From NCBI RefSeq assembly GCF_008905045.1, contig NZ_VWMY01000058.1, positions 1 through 64,000 on the forward strand: a DNA stretch of 64,000 bases, given 5' to 3'. The notes below the pieces were generated by a model, which saw only the letters and a list, made by a program, of their open reading frames with translations, was not told where the DNA came from and searched no databases. The position numbers were made by a program, and so were the translations under genes. This stretch comes from Streptomyces albicerus (lineage in GTDB: Bacteria > Actinomycetota > Actinomycetes > Streptomycetales > Streptomycetaceae). Positions 26,169-34,877 of this stretch are shown here, piece by piece. Positions within the stretch are counted from its first letter, which is position 1, and each line of letters begins with the position of its first letter.

Positions 26169-26855
26169 ATGGGAACCGTCCTGTCCGGGCTCGGCCTGGT
26201 CAAGAAATACGCGACCGCCACGGCCCTCGCCGGGGTCGACGTCGAGGTCGGCGAGCGCGAGTCGCTGGCCATCATGGGCCCTTCCGGGTCCGGCAAGTCG
26301 ACGCTCCTGCACACCCTCGCCGGGATCATCCGCCCGGACGGCGGGCAGGTCCTGCTGCGCGGCGAACGTATCGACAATTGGGGCGAGAACCGGCTCAGCG
26401 CACTGCGCCGGAAGCGCTTCGGCTTCGTCTTCCAGTTCGGCCAGCTGCTGCCCGAGCTGCCGGCCGAGGAGAACGTCGCCCTGCCGCTGATGCTGGAGGG
26501 CATACCCCGCAAGGAGGCGGTGGCCCGGGCCCGCCGCTGGTTCGCGCCGCTCGGCCTGGACGGACTGGAGCCGCGTCGCCCCGGGCAACTGTCCGGCGGA
26601 CAGGCCCAGCGGGTGGCGATCGCCCGCGCGCTGGTGGTCGATCCGGACGTGGTCTTCGCCGACGAGCCGACCGGGGCGCTGGACCAGTCCACCGGCGAGG
26701 AAGTCATCCGGTTGCTCACCCTCGTCACCCGCGAGCAGGGCGCCTCGCTGGTCATGGTCACGCACGACGCGGACGTCGCCGCCCACTGCGACCGGATCCT
26801 CCAGGTCCGCGACGGGCTGGTGCACGGGCACAGCCAGTACACGGTGGTTCCCTGA
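26169..26855 (+). CDS. ABC transporter ATP-binding protein (MacB/LolD type), permease missing
   Basis: A 228-residue nucleotide-binding subunit with Walker A GPSGSGKSTL, Q-loop region FVFQFGQLLPELPAEENVAL, signature LSGGQAQRVAIARAL, Walker B VVFADEPTGALDQ and H-loop MVTHDADVAAH. This subgroup normally pairs with an FtsX-like permease encoded directly downstream and often regulated by a linked kinase/regulator pair. Here the permease is absent, and an intergenic repeat and a TnpB gene follow. Without another permease the protein may be orphaned. Confidence 0.92.
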   Translation: MGTVLSGLGLVKKYATATALAGVDVEVGERESLAIMGPSGSGKSTLLHTLAGIIRPDGGQVLLRGERIDNWGENRLSALRRKRFGFVFQFGQLLPELPAEENVALPLMLEGIPRKEAVARARRWFAPLGLDGLEPRRPGQLSGGQAQRVAIARALVVDPDVVFADEPTGALDQSTGEEVIRLLTLVTREQGASLVMVTHDADVAAHCDRILQVRDGLVHGHSQYTVVP

Positions 26856-27253
26856 TTCGTGTCGGGTTCGCGATGGCCTGCCTTTCGAGGTGCGGCGACC
26901 TCCGCCCCGATAGGGGCGCGAGGAACTGCGCGACCAGCCCCCACCAACCCGCAGTCAACACCCAGCGCTCAAGCCTCATGCCCCAACCGCAGCTCCCGCT
27001 CAGTCCGCCCACCCCTGATCCGTACCTCCGGAGCCGGCTCGCCGGTACCCCGCTGCGGGTGCTGGACGGGGCCAGGGTCCGCGAGACTGTGGTCCCACTG
27101 GTCTTGCCCGCCGGGACCATGACGGCCCGACCGCGGAGCCGCCGGGTGCTGTGTACTGCGGTGCCGGTGAGGCGCACACACGGTGGCGCGTTCACTCGAT
27201 GGGGTGAGAGGTGGGGAACGTGCTGTGGAGGGTCGTACGGGTGTGTACGTTCG
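26856..27253. other. Gene-free stretch between the ABC ATPase and tnpB
   Basis: It contains a copy of the dispersed Streptomyces repeat (26912-26954) and then about 300 bases with no coding signal, expected to hold the left end of the TnpB element. No permease remnant is recognisable. Confidence 0.6.
26912..26954 (+). repeat. Dispersed intergenic repeat, copy A
   Basis: Core GGGGCGCGAGGAACTGCGCG, then ACCAGCCC and a CCCGCAG end. It is one of seven related copies in this window (others near 30670, 40241, 42965, 50499, 58290 and 62215), all intergenic. Confidence 0.8.
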
Positions 27254-28513
27254 GTGATCGTGAAGCTGGTGGTGCAGGTCAAGCTGCTGCCGACGCCTCT
27301 GCAGGCGGCAGCACTCGAGGCGACCCTGCACGCCTGCAACGAGGCCGCCGACTGGGTGAGCGAAGTGGCCTTCGCGCGCGCCGAGTTCAAGAACTTCGCC
27401 CTGCGCCAGCACACCTACGAGCAGATCAAGACCCAGTGGAACCTGGGGGCGCAGGCCGCCCAACACGTGATCAAGAAGACTTGCGACGCCTACGCCACGC
27501 TGAAGGCGAACCTGAGGGCGGGACGTCTGGGCCGCCCCGGCTCGCAGCGCTACCGGCGGGCCGCCGGGAAGCCGGTCGTCTTCCGTCCCTCCGGTGCCCA
27601 GCCCTATGACGACCGGATGCTGTCCTGGCAGATCGCCGACCGCACGGTGTCGATCTGGACCACCGGCGGCCGGATGAAGAGCGTGGCCTTCACCGCTTCG
27701 CCCGGGCAGCTGGCTACCCTGGCCCTGTACCGCAAGGGCGAGTCGGACCTGGTGGAGCGGGACGGCATGTGGTTCCTGCTTGCCACCTGCGAGATCCCCG
27801 AGGCCGAGCCGAACGCGGAGCCGGTCGACTTCCTCGGCGTCGACCTGGGGATCGTGAACATCGCCACCACCTCGGACGGCGAGATTCTGGCCGGGCGGGA
27901 ACTCAACCGGATCCGGGTCCGCGAGCGGGGCCTGCGCACCAAGCTCCGGAAGAAGAACACCCCGTCCGCCAAACGCCGGTTGAAGAAGCGGCGGCGCAAG
28001 GAGGCCCGGCGGGCCAAGGACATCAACCACAAGATCGCGAAACATGTGGTGGCCGAGGCTGAACGCACCGGTCGTGGAGTCGCCCTGGAGAACCTGATGG
28101 GCATCCGCGAGCGGGTACGGCTTCGTAAGCCCCAACGGGCCACCCTCCACTCTTGGAGCTTTCACCAACTCGGGGAGTTCATCGCGTACAAGGCCCGCAA
28201 GGCCGGGGTGCCAGTGGTGTACGTCGATCCGGCGTACACCTCGCGCACCTGCGCCGAGTGCGGGCACATCGACAAGGCGAACCGGGTATCCCAGGCCCGC
28301 TTCGTGTGCCGGTCCTGCGGATTCGTTGATCACGCAGACCGGAACGGCTCCCGCAACATCCGCGCTCGTGCGTGGGCGTTGTGGCGACGCGGGGCCTCGT
28401 CAACGGCCCCTGCCCCACCCCCCGACCCCAAGGGTGGGACTGGACGCAAACGGCACGTCACCACCAGTGACGCCCGTTGTGCAAGCCCGGGATTTCGGCC
28501 CCGGTGTAGTTGA
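27254..28513 (+). CDS. tnpB: TnpB, IS200/IS605-family RNA-guided nuclease/accessory transposase
   Basis: About 419 residues from GTG 27254. It has the N-terminal VKLLPTPLQ wedge region and a complete RuvC nuclease: Asp197 in FLGVDLGIVNIATT, Glu279 in GVALENLMGI and Asp362 in DHADRNGSRNI. A zinc ribbon uses CAEC (about 333-336) and CRSC (352-355). TnpB proteins cut DNA guided by an RNA from the element's right end and promote retention of the transposon. No TnpA lies alongside, so it belongs to the stand-alone (IS1341-like) group. It ends 14 bases before the response-regulator start. Confidence 0.92.
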   Translation: MIVKLVVQVKLLPTPLQAAALEATLHACNEAADWVSEVAFARAEFKNFALRQHTYEQIKTQWNLGAQAAQHVIKKTCDAYATLKANLRAGRLGRPGSQRYRRAAGKPVVFRPSGAQPYDDRMLSWQIADRTVSIWTTGGRMKSVAFTASPGQLATLALYRKGESDLVERDGMWFLLATCEIPEAEPNAEPVDFLGVDLGIVNIATTSDGEILAGRELNRIRVRERGLRTKLRKKNTPSAKRRLKKRRRKEARRAKDINHKIAKHVVAEAERTGRGVALENLMGIRERVRLRKPQRATLHSWSFHQLGEFIAYKARKAGVPVVYVDPAYTSRTCAECGHIDKANRVSQARFVCRSCGFVDHADRNGSRNIRARAWALWRRGASSTAPAPPPDPKGGTGRKRHVTTSDARCASPGFRPRCS

Positions 28514-28527
28514 TGCAAGATGCGTCC

Positions 28528-29244
28528 ATGACCGACCGCGCCCCGATCCGTGTTCTGATCGCCGACGACCAGGACATGGTCCGTACGGGATTCCGCTTCT
28601 TCCTCGACGCTCAGCCGGACATCACCGTGGTGGCCGAGGCCTCCGACGGGGAGGAGGCCGTGACACTGGCCCGGCGGCTGCGGCCTGACGTCTGTCTGCT
28701 GGACATCCGGATGCCGAAGCTGGACGGGCTGGCAGCCACCCGTCTGCTGGCCGGACCGGACGTCGCGGACCCGATGCGGGTCGTCGTGGTCACCACCTTC
28801 GACCTCGACGAGTACGTCTACGGTGCCCTGAACGGCGGTGCCTGCGGCTTCCTGCTCAAGGACTCCGGGCCGACCCTGCTCGCCGAGGCCGTCCGCGCCG
28901 CGGCAGTCGGCGACTCGCTGGTGTCCCCGTCGGTCACTGTGCGCCTCCTCAAGCACGTCACCGCCGCCCAGACGCAGCCGCGGACGAAGGACGATCAGGC
29001 ACAGGTACCCGCCGCGTCCGTGCCCTCGGAGCCCCAAGAGCCCCTGACCGACCGTGAGTTGGACGTCGTACGCCTGGTCGCCCTCGGTCACACCAACGCC
29101 GAGATCGCCGCGTCCCTGTTCGTCTCCCTCTCGACCGTGAAGACGCACCTCACCAGCGTCCAGCTCAAGCTCTCCGCCCGGAACCGTGTGGAGATCGCGG
29201 CGTGGGCCTGGCGGACGGGCCACGCCGACGGCCCGTCGTCCTGA
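28528..29244 (+). CDS. NarL/FixJ-family response regulator
   Basis: A 238-residue two-domain regulator starting at ATG 28528. The receiver domain has the acidic pair in VLIADDQDMVRTGF, phosphoacceptor Asp in CLLDIRMPKLDG, Thr in VVVTTFD and Lys in FLLKDSG. The LuxR-type HTH is near the end (LTDRELDVVRLVALGHTNAEI, then LFVSLSTVKTHLTSVQLKL). The linker (about 150-175) is longer than usual. It is the likely partner of the kinase at 24274. Its normal upstream region is occupied by tnpB, so its expression may depend on the mobile element. Confidence 0.92.
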   Translation: MTDRAPIRVLIADDQDMVRTGFRFFLDAQPDITVVAEASDGEEAVTLARRLRPDVCLLDIRMPKLDGLAATRLLAGPDVADPMRVVVVTTFDLDEYVYGALNGGACGFLLKDSGPTLLAEAVRAAAVGDSLVSPSVTVRLLKHVTAAQTQPRTKDDQAQVPAASVPSEPQEPLTDRELDVVRLVALGHTNAEIAASLFVSLSTVKTHLTSVQLKLSARNRVEIAAWAWRTGHADGPSS

Positions 29245-29292
29245 GCGCGGTGCGGCGCGGGAGCCGGTTGCCCACGCCCACACCCCTGCCAA

Positions 29293-29313
29293 TGTAAATG
29301 GGACCCATTTTCA
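29293..29313 (+). promoter_or_regulatory. Zur-like operator
   Basis: A 21-bp dyad with arms TGTAAATGGG and CCCATTTTCA around a single A (one mismatched pair). AT-rich AAAT/ATTT dyads of this kind bind the zinc repressor Zur in actinobacteria. It lies 87 bases before the zinc-type GTPase gene. Confidence 0.55.
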
Positions 29314-29399
29314 TGTAGCGTGTGCGTCGCCCAGCCGGACCAGGGGACCGACCCGCCGCGGAAGCGGAACAGCGGCCGTGACCCGACCAGGAGAGTGCC

Positions 29400-30644
29400 A
29401 TGACCGCCCCCGAGGCCGCCCGCGACCGCCACCGTGACCACGAGCGCGAGAGCCACCGTGACCACGAGCGCGACCGTGACCACGAGCGCGGCCGCGAGCG
29501 CGACTTTCGGCTCCCGGTGACGGTGCTCTCCGGATTTCTCGGCGCCGGCAAGACCACCCTGCTCAACCACGTCCTCGGCAACCGCGAGGGCCTGCGCGTC
29601 GCGGTCATCGTGAACGACATGAGCGAGATCAACATCGACGCCGCGCTCGTGCGCGGCGGCGAGGCCGCCCTGTCGCGCACCGAGGAGCGGCTGGTCGAGA
29701 TGACCAACGGCTGCATCTGCTGCACCCTGCGCGACGACCTGCTGGAGGAGATCGACCGGCTGGCCCGCGAAGGCCGTTTCGACCACCTGCTCATCGAGTC
29801 GAGCGGCATCTCGGAACCACTCCCCGTTGCCGCCACCTTCGCCTTCCCGCGCGACGACGGCGCCACGCTCGGCGACCTGGCGCGCCTCGACACCATGGTC
29901 ACCGTGGTCGACGCCGTGAACTTCCTGCCGGAGCTGGCGGACGGGGACGAACTCGCCGAGCGGGGTCTCGCGCCGTTCGAGGACGACGAACGCACCGTGA
30001 GCGATCTGCTCGTGGACCAGGTCGAGTTCGCCGACGTCATCGTCCTCAACAAGCTCGACCTCGTCGACACGGAGACCGCCGACCGGCTGCGGGCCACGCT
30101 GACCCGCCTCAACCCGGTCGCCCGTGTCGTCCCGGCCACCCTCGGCCGCGTCGACCTGGGCGAGGTACTCGGCACGGGCCTGTTCGACCTGGAGCGGGCC
30201 CAGCAAGCGCCGGGCTGGGTCATGGAGCTCAACGGCGAACACGTGCCGGAGACCGAGGAGTACGGCATCTCCAGCACGGTCTTCCGATCCGAACTGCCCT
30301 TCCACCCCGGCCGGTTGTGGGACTTCGTCACCGAGGAACTCGACAGCGGGGCCTTCGGCCGGGTCCTGCGCTCGAAGGGCTTCTTCTGGCTGGCCAGCCG
30401 CCCGTACGTGACCGGTCTGTGGTCGCAGGCCGGTTCCGTGGCCCGCTTCGAACCGTCGGGCGCCCAGGACCCGGAGGCCGCCCAGGGCCAGGAACTGGTC
30501 TTCATCGGCGCCGGACTGCGCGCCGAGCCGCTGCGGGCGGCCCTGACGCGCTGCCTCATGACCGACGGCGAAAGACTCCCGCCCGCCGACCCGTTCCCCG
30601 CCTGGGACACCTCGGGCATCGACGACGCCTGCGAGCACGAGTGA
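29400..30644 (+). CDS. COG0523/CobW-family GTPase, putative zinc metallochaperone
   Basis: A 414-residue P-loop GTPase. After a His/Asp/Arg-rich head (residues 9-35, probably metal-binding) come Walker A GFLGAGKTTLLNHVL, switch region IVNDMSEINID, the metal motif GCICC (residues 104-108), Walker B-like LLIESSGISEP and the guanine motif VLNKLDL. A CobW_C domain completes it (about 285-400). Members deliver zinc to enzymes under starvation. A ribosome site (AGGAGAG) precedes ATG 29400, and the operator at 29293 suggests induction when zinc is low. The head is encoded by three 18-bp copies starting at 29431, 29455 and 29473. Confidence 0.92.
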   Translation: MTAPEAARDRHRDHERESHRDHERDRDHERGRERDFRLPVTVLSGFLGAGKTTLLNHVLGNREGLRVAVIVNDMSEINIDAALVRGGEAALSRTEERLVEMTNGCICCTLRDDLLEEIDRLAREGRFDHLLIESSGISEPLPVAATFAFPRDDGATLGDLARLDTMVTVVDAVNFLPELADGDELAERGLAPFEDDERTVSDLLVDQVEFADVIVLNKLDLVDTETADRLRATLTRLNPVARVVPATLGRVDLGEVLGTGLFDLERAQQAPGWVMELNGEHVPETEEYGISSTVFRSELPFHPGRLWDFVTEELDSGAFGRVLRSKGFFWLASRPYVTGLWSQAGSVARFEPSGAQDPEAAQGQELVFIGAGLRAEPLRAALTRCLMTDGERLPPADPFPAWDTSGIDDACEHE

Positions 30645-30660
30645 ATTCCGGTGCGGTACA

Positions 30661-30712
30661 GCGCCCTTAAGGGGCGCGGGGAACTGCGCGACCAGCCACG
30701 GACGGCCCGCAG
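30661..30712 (+). repeat. Dispersed intergenic repeat, copy B, with hairpin
   Basis: A GCGCCC/GGGCGC-type hairpin around TTAA runs straight into the repeat core GGGGCGCGGGGAACTGCGCG and ends CCCGCAG. It sits between two convergent genes and may end transcription. Confidence 0.8.
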
Positions 30713-30740
30713 GTATCGAACGGCCCTTCCGGCGGAGTGC

Positions 30741-31082
30741 TCAGGGCTGAGGGAGTCGTCCTGGACGCAGCGAGCGGTCCATCACGCGTGCCAAGTGAGA
30801 GGTGAAGACCTCGCGAGCTTCCGGCGTCAGGGCCCGGAGGGCCACCGCAGCCGTGATGATCACGTCGCACAGTTCCGACTGGACGTCGTCCCAGGTGTGC
30901 GACGTGCCCTTGCGCGGGTTCTGGCCGGTGGCGCCGATCACCGCCTCGGCGACCTCGCCGACCTCCTCCGAGAGCTTCAGCATCCGCAGGAGCAGGGCCT
31001 CCTGGGGAGGACGGGCGGGCTGGGCGCTCGCCAGCCAGTCCTGGAGGCGGCCGATGGACTCCCAGAGATCGTCGTCGCTCAT
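30741..31082 (-). CDS. MazG-like nucleotide pyrophosphohydrolase-fold protein
   Basis: A 113-residue all-helical protein. The MazG signature metal ligands are visible as LKLSEEVGEVAEAVIG (EExxE, about residues 38-42) and ELCDVIITAAVALRAL (ExxD, about 71-74). Small MazG-like enzymes remove pyrophosphate from non-canonical or excess NTPs. ATG 31082 starts MSDDDLWESIGRLQDWL. The gene converges on the GTPase gene through the repeat. Confidence 0.85.
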   Translation of the reverse strand: MSDDDLWESIGRLQDWLASAQPARPPQEALLLRMLKLSEEVGEVAEAVIGATGQNPRKGTSHTWDDVQSELCDVIITAAVALRALTPEAREVFTSHLARVMDRSLRPGRLPQP

Positions 31083-31179
31083 GGCGATCAGCCTGTCATG
31101 AGGCGAGCAGCCCGCCATGAGCCCGGCCGCGTCAGGACCGGTGCCGAGGCCGGTGAGGACCGGTGCCTTTATCTCCGCC

Positions 31180-31785
31180 CTACGCGCCGTACGCGGCCAC
31201 GCCCTCCTCGTCGAACAACTCCCCCTGCTCGCCCTCCTTTTCGCGCCGCACCCGCATGGTGCGCGCCCCCACCACCGCCAGCGTCGCGGCGGCCGTCCCC
31301 GCGAGGGCGACCGGCACCATCCAGCTACGGTCGACCGTGTGGCCGAGGGTGTGGTCGAGGGAGAGCCGGCCGGGGCCCGCCACGGCGAGACCCGCCGCCG
31401 CGAGACCCAGGGACGCGGCGTGCTCGTAGCCGCCGTTCTGGTTGAAGAAGCCGTTCGGCGCGTGCACCGCGGACGCGCCCGCCATCGCTCCCGCCGCGGC
31501 GGCGCCGGCCGCCGGGGTCGCGAGGCCCAGCGCGAGGAGCGTACCGCCGCCCGTCTCCGCCAGGCCCGCCGCGGCAGCGCTCGCCTTGCCGGGCGCGTAT
31601 CCCACGGACTCCATGAACTGGCCGGTCCCGGAGAGCCCGCCCCCGCCGAACCAGCCGAAGAGCTTCTGCGCCCCGTGCGCGGCCAGCACCCCGCCCGTGC
31701 CGAGGCGGAGCAGCAGCAGTCCCAGATCACGTCGGTCGAAAGAGGCCACGGTTCTCGTCACTCCTCGAATATCACTGCCGACCAT
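31180..31785 (-). CDS. DoxX-family membrane protein
   Basis: A 201-residue protein from ATG 31785 (longer and shorter starts are possible, none with a clear ribosome site). The DoxX opening DLGLLLLRLGTGGVLAAHGAQKLFGWFGG is followed by four membrane helices, with NGFFNQNGGYEHAASLGLAA in the third. The last 25 residues are charged and cytoplasmic. DoxX proteins are linked to redox and sulfur stress, but no partner is adjacent. Confidence 0.88.
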   Translation of the reverse strand: MVGSDIRGVTRTVASFDRRDLGLLLLRLGTGGVLAAHGAQKLFGWFGGGGLSGTGQFMESVGYAPGKASAAAAGLAETGGGTLLALGLATPAAGAAAAGAMAGASAVHAPNGFFNQNGGYEHAASLGLAAAGLAVAGPGRLSLDHTLGHTVDRSWMVPVALAGTAAATLAVVGARTMRVRREKEGEQGELFDEEGVAAYGA

Positions 31786-31913
31786 TCCCACTCGAACAGT
31801 CCCTTTTGTCTCGTACGCCGCCTGCCCACCGTCGCACCGAACAGTCACCCGGGCCCTGGCCCGCGCGGCCGTTCGGGTGGCGGGGCCGCCGGAGCGGTGT
31901 GAGTCTGTCGGAC

Positions 31914-32240
31914 ATGACGATTCAGGTAGCCAAGCTCAGCAACCCGGCCGTCCGGGACTTCGTCAGCGCCGTGAACGCTCACGACCGGGACGCCTTCCGG
32001 GCCGTACTCGCACCCGGCGCGACCATGTCCGACGACGGCTCGGACCGTGACCTCGACGACTGGACCGAGCGGGAGATCTTCGACTCCCACGGCCACATGG
32101 AGGTCGACAACGAGTCGGACGGCGGCCTCGCCCTCACCGCCCGCTACAGCAACGACGCCTGGGGCGAGATGCGGACGAGGTGGAGCTTCACCGTCGACGA
32201 CGCCGGCAGGATCACCCGCTTCGAGACCGGCCAGGCGTAG
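31914..32240 (+). CDS. SnoaL/NTF2-like small protein
   Basis: A 108-residue single cone-shaped NTF2-like domain: an initial helix NPAVRDFVSAVNAHDRDAF, then strands including MEVDNESDGGLALTARY and the closing WSFTVDDAGRITRFETGQA. Proteins of this size are often polyketide cyclase-like or of unknown function, and catalytic residues cannot be assigned. Confidence 0.82.
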   Translation: MTIQVAKLSNPAVRDFVSAVNAHDRDAFRAVLAPGATMSDDGSDRDLDDWTEREIFDSHGHMEVDNESDGGLALTARYSNDAWGEMRTRWSFTVDDAGRITRFETGQA

Positions 32241-32312
32241 CCGCGGCAACCGTCACAACCCACCGCCGGGGTCTTGCCTTCGTGTGCTCTCCAACTCCTA
32301 GCGTCCGTAGGC

Positions 32313-33332
32313 ATGGAGAGCAGCGGAAGTCTGGGCGGTACGGGTAGTGACGGGCGCAGGACCCTGGGGCGCAGCGGTATCGAGGTGAGCGCCCTCGGTT
32401 TCGGCTGCTGGGCCATCGGCGGCGAGTGGCAGACCCCCGACGGGCAGCCCCTGGGCTGGGGCAAGGTCGACGACGACGAGTCCGTACGGGCGGTGCGCTG
32501 CGCCCTCGACCTGGGCGTGACGTTCTTCGACACGGCGGACGCGTACGGCACCGGGCACAGTGAGCGTGTCCTCGCGCGGGCGCTCGGCAAGCGGCGGGCC
32601 GACGTGGTGGTCGCCACCAAGTGGGGCAACGTCTTCGACGAGGAACGCCGGCTGCTCACGGGCACCGACGACTCTCCGGCCCACGCCCGCCGCGCGCTGA
32701 CCGCCTCACTGCGGCGTCTGGCCACCGACCACATCGACCTGTACCAGCTGCACATCTCCGACGCCGACCCGGACCGCGCCGCCCAACTCCGTGACGCCTG
32801 CGAGGAGTTCGTACGCGAGGGGCTCGTCCGCGCGTACGCCTGGAGCACCGACGACCCGGAGCGGGCCGCCGTCTTCGCGCAAGGTCCGCACTGCGCGGCG
32901 GTGCAGCACCGCCTCAACGTCCTTCAGGACGCGCCCGAAATGCTGGCGCTCTGCGAGGAGTTGGGGCTCGCGAGCATCAACCGCAGCCCGCTGGCGATGG
33001 GGTTGCTGACCGGCAAGCGCGCGCCGGACCAGTCCCTCGAAGCGGGCGACATCCGCAGCAGGCCGCCCGCCTGGCTACCCGGTTTCGGCGACGGCGGCGG
33101 CGCCGACCCGGAGTGGCTCGCCCGCGTCGACGCCCTCCGGTCCGTCCTCACCAGCGACCGCCGTACGCTCGCCCAAGGCGCCCTCGCCTGGCTGTGGGCA
33201 CGCAGCCCGCACACCGTCCCCATCCCGGGCTTCCGCTCGGTCGCACAGGCCGAGGAGAACGCCGGCGCCCTCGCCCAAGGACCGCTCACCGCAGAGCAGT
33301 TGACGGAGATCGACGGCATCCTGGGCCGGTGA
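32313..33332 (+). CDS. Aldo/keto reductase
   Basis: A 339-residue NADPH-dependent TIM-barrel reductase. The catalytic tetrad is visible: Asp in FFDTADAYG, Tyr of the same motif, Lys in VVATKWGN and His in LYQLHISDADP. The C-terminal cofactor segment PIPGFRSVAQAEEN is present. Substrate is unknown; the sequence is nearest the AKR group that reduces aldehydes and sugars. It borders the lipid-type cluster on its right but faces away and has high GC, so it is probably not part of it. Confidence 0.92.
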   Translation: MESSGSLGGTGSDGRRTLGRSGIEVSALGFGCWAIGGEWQTPDGQPLGWGKVDDDESVRAVRCALDLGVTFFDTADAYGTGHSERVLARALGKRRADVVVATKWGNVFDEERRLLTGTDDSPAHARRALTASLRRLATDHIDLYQLHISDADPDRAAQLRDACEEFVREGLVRAYAWSTDDPERAAVFAQGPHCAAVQHRLNVLQDAPEMLALCEELGLASINRSPLAMGLLTGKRAPDQSLEAGDIRSRPPAWLPGFGDGGGADPEWLARVDALRSVLTSDRRTLAQGALAWLWARSPHTVPIPGFRSVAQAEENAGALAQGPLTAEQLTEIDGILGR

Positions 33333-33980
33333 GCGCGGCGTTATGGGGCAGCCGTTCCGTGGCTCCGGGCCGTTATCCCGCGGTCCCACGCGAGATCCCT
33401 CCCACCCGTCCGCCCGGAACGGCTGCCGCCTCCCCCCTCGGATGGGGCACGGAAGACCTGTGCTCCAAGTGTGAAGTTCTGGTGGAGGAGAGTCGAGCAT
33501 AGGCATGTAACCGGCGGAGATGGAGCGGAGTGAGGTCGTCCGTTTGTGCAGATTGATGTGCGGATCGGCGTAAGTGCCTGTTTGAGTACCTCGAAAATGC
33601 GGGTGAGAGCAGCGACTTGACCGCCGGGCAGAAGTCGCCATTCCGTGAGGGCACGGCTGCGGACATGTCTGGGCGCGTGTTCGGGCAAAGTGCTCACTGG
33701 CCGAAGCGCCGGCAGACGGCGGGCCAGGCCGGCCCGAACACCGGCGGCAGCTGACCCCAGGAGCAGCCGGAGGCGGCTCCGAAGATGATCGCTGCAGGCA
33801 CTCGCGGTCTCCGGCTCTACGTCGCCCACCGCCCTCCGGGCGTACGACCACCGTCTGCCGGCGCCCCCCGCCGCTGGGCCGGACGTCCTTGTGCGCAGTA
33901 CCAGCCCAACAAGCTGCGTAAAAGGAGCAGCCCGCCGAGCAAGTCTGCGCCTGTTTGCACCGTGTGAGGCTGGCGCTCAG
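33333..33980. other. Gene-free, lower-GC stretch at the left edge of the acyl cluster
   Basis: 648 bases with no convincing coding frame, RNA gene or repeat. GC is visibly lower than in flanking genes (for example 33540-33600), matching the cluster to its right. It may be the scar of the event that brought the cluster in. Confidence 0.5.
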
Positions 33981-34835
33981 TTACTCGCATACATGATCAG
34001 TGGTGCACGCATCGGCCAGGTCGTGGGTGAGCTGGTGGACGAGTGCGTGAGTGTGATCGGCCGGATAGGTGTGGGCTCCTGGGAACAGGCGTGGAGTGAC
34101 GGGTGTGGTGACTAGTTCGCTCCAGGCCGTCAGGCTGCTGGTGTCAGTGATCGGGTCGTGGGTGCCACCGTAGAGGGCCAGGGGAAGGTCGAGCGGGGCT
34201 TCCTCACGAGAATGGCGGTAGTGCATGAGGAGCAGCAGGTCGGCGAGAATCGGAGTACACAGGGCGGCCGCCATGGGCGTGTGGATCAGGTCTTCGGAGA
34301 TCGGGCCGATGAGGTCGGTCAGGCCGGCCAGCCCCGCGGCAAGGCGGGCCGGCAGGGCTGCGGCGTACAGGCCCAAGTGCGGCGCGGGCAGCGCTGACAA
34401 GGCCAGCAGGTGAGGGGTGCGGTTCTTGCTGTGCCGCAGGGAGCATGTGGCCAGGTACGCCATGAGTGCTCCCACGCTGTGCCCGTACACGGCGAACGGC
34501 CGTGGGTCATGGCAGCGGTGGATGGCTTCCGCAATGTCGGCGGCGAGCCGTCGTGGATCGGTCTGTGACGGTTCGCCACTGCGCTGCCCGCGTCCGGGGA
34601 GCGAGAAGGAGCAGATGTCCAGCTCAGCCGGAGCGCAGCGGGTCCACGGCGCGTAGTACTCGGGGCCGCAGCCGGACGGCGGCAGGCAGTACACGCGCAG
34701 CCGGGCGCGGGTTCTCCCGGTCAGCTGGACAGTCGTCACCGAGCTGTGGTTTGCGTCGGCGGCGCTGATGCATACGGGGCGTGGTGACGCGGGCAGGGCA
34801 GGCACCGTCCTACTCATCATCGGGCTGTGCATCAT
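33981..34835 (-). CDS. Type II thioesterase
   Basis: A 284-residue alpha/beta hydrolase of the editing thioesterase class that serves PKS/NRPS systems. It has the start region VYCLPPSGCGPEYYAPWTRC, FSLPGRGQR, the nucleophile elbow GHSVGA (Ser120), an Asp in LYGGTHDPITD and the catalytic His in FPGAHTYP. The first 40 residues are extra relative to relatives, and a later start is possible. It is the last gene of the minus-strand acyl cluster, 42 bases after the ketosynthase, and probably frees the product or clears stalled acyl groups from the cluster ACP. Confidence 0.9.
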   Translation of the reverse strand: MMHSPMMSRTVPALPASPRPVCISAADANHSSVTTVQLTGRTRARLRVYCLPPSGCGPEYYAPWTRCAPAELDICSFSLPGRGQRSGEPSQTDPRRLAADIAEAIHRCHDPRPFAVYGHSVGALMAYLATCSLRHSKNRTPHLLALSALPAPHLGLYAAALPARLAAGLAGLTDLIGPISEDLIHTPMAAALCTPILADLLLLMHYRHSREEAPLDLPLALYGGTHDPITDTSSLTAWSELVTTPVTPRLFPGAHTYPADHTHALVHQLTHDLADACTTDHVCE

Positions 34836-34877
34836 TGTGGGGATGCATAGGGGCGTTGTCCGGGTTGCCGGTGGCCG

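Noticed and set aside
32313..33332. Including the flanking aldo/keto reductase and SDR as tailoring enzymes of the acyl cluster
   Set aside because: They are separated by a gene-free stretch or a repeat, face other directions and have the high GC of the background chromosome.
33341..33829. A 162-residue minus-strand frame left of the thioesterase
   Set aside because: It has no domain, unfavourable third-position composition and no ribosome site; the region is better treated as non-coding.
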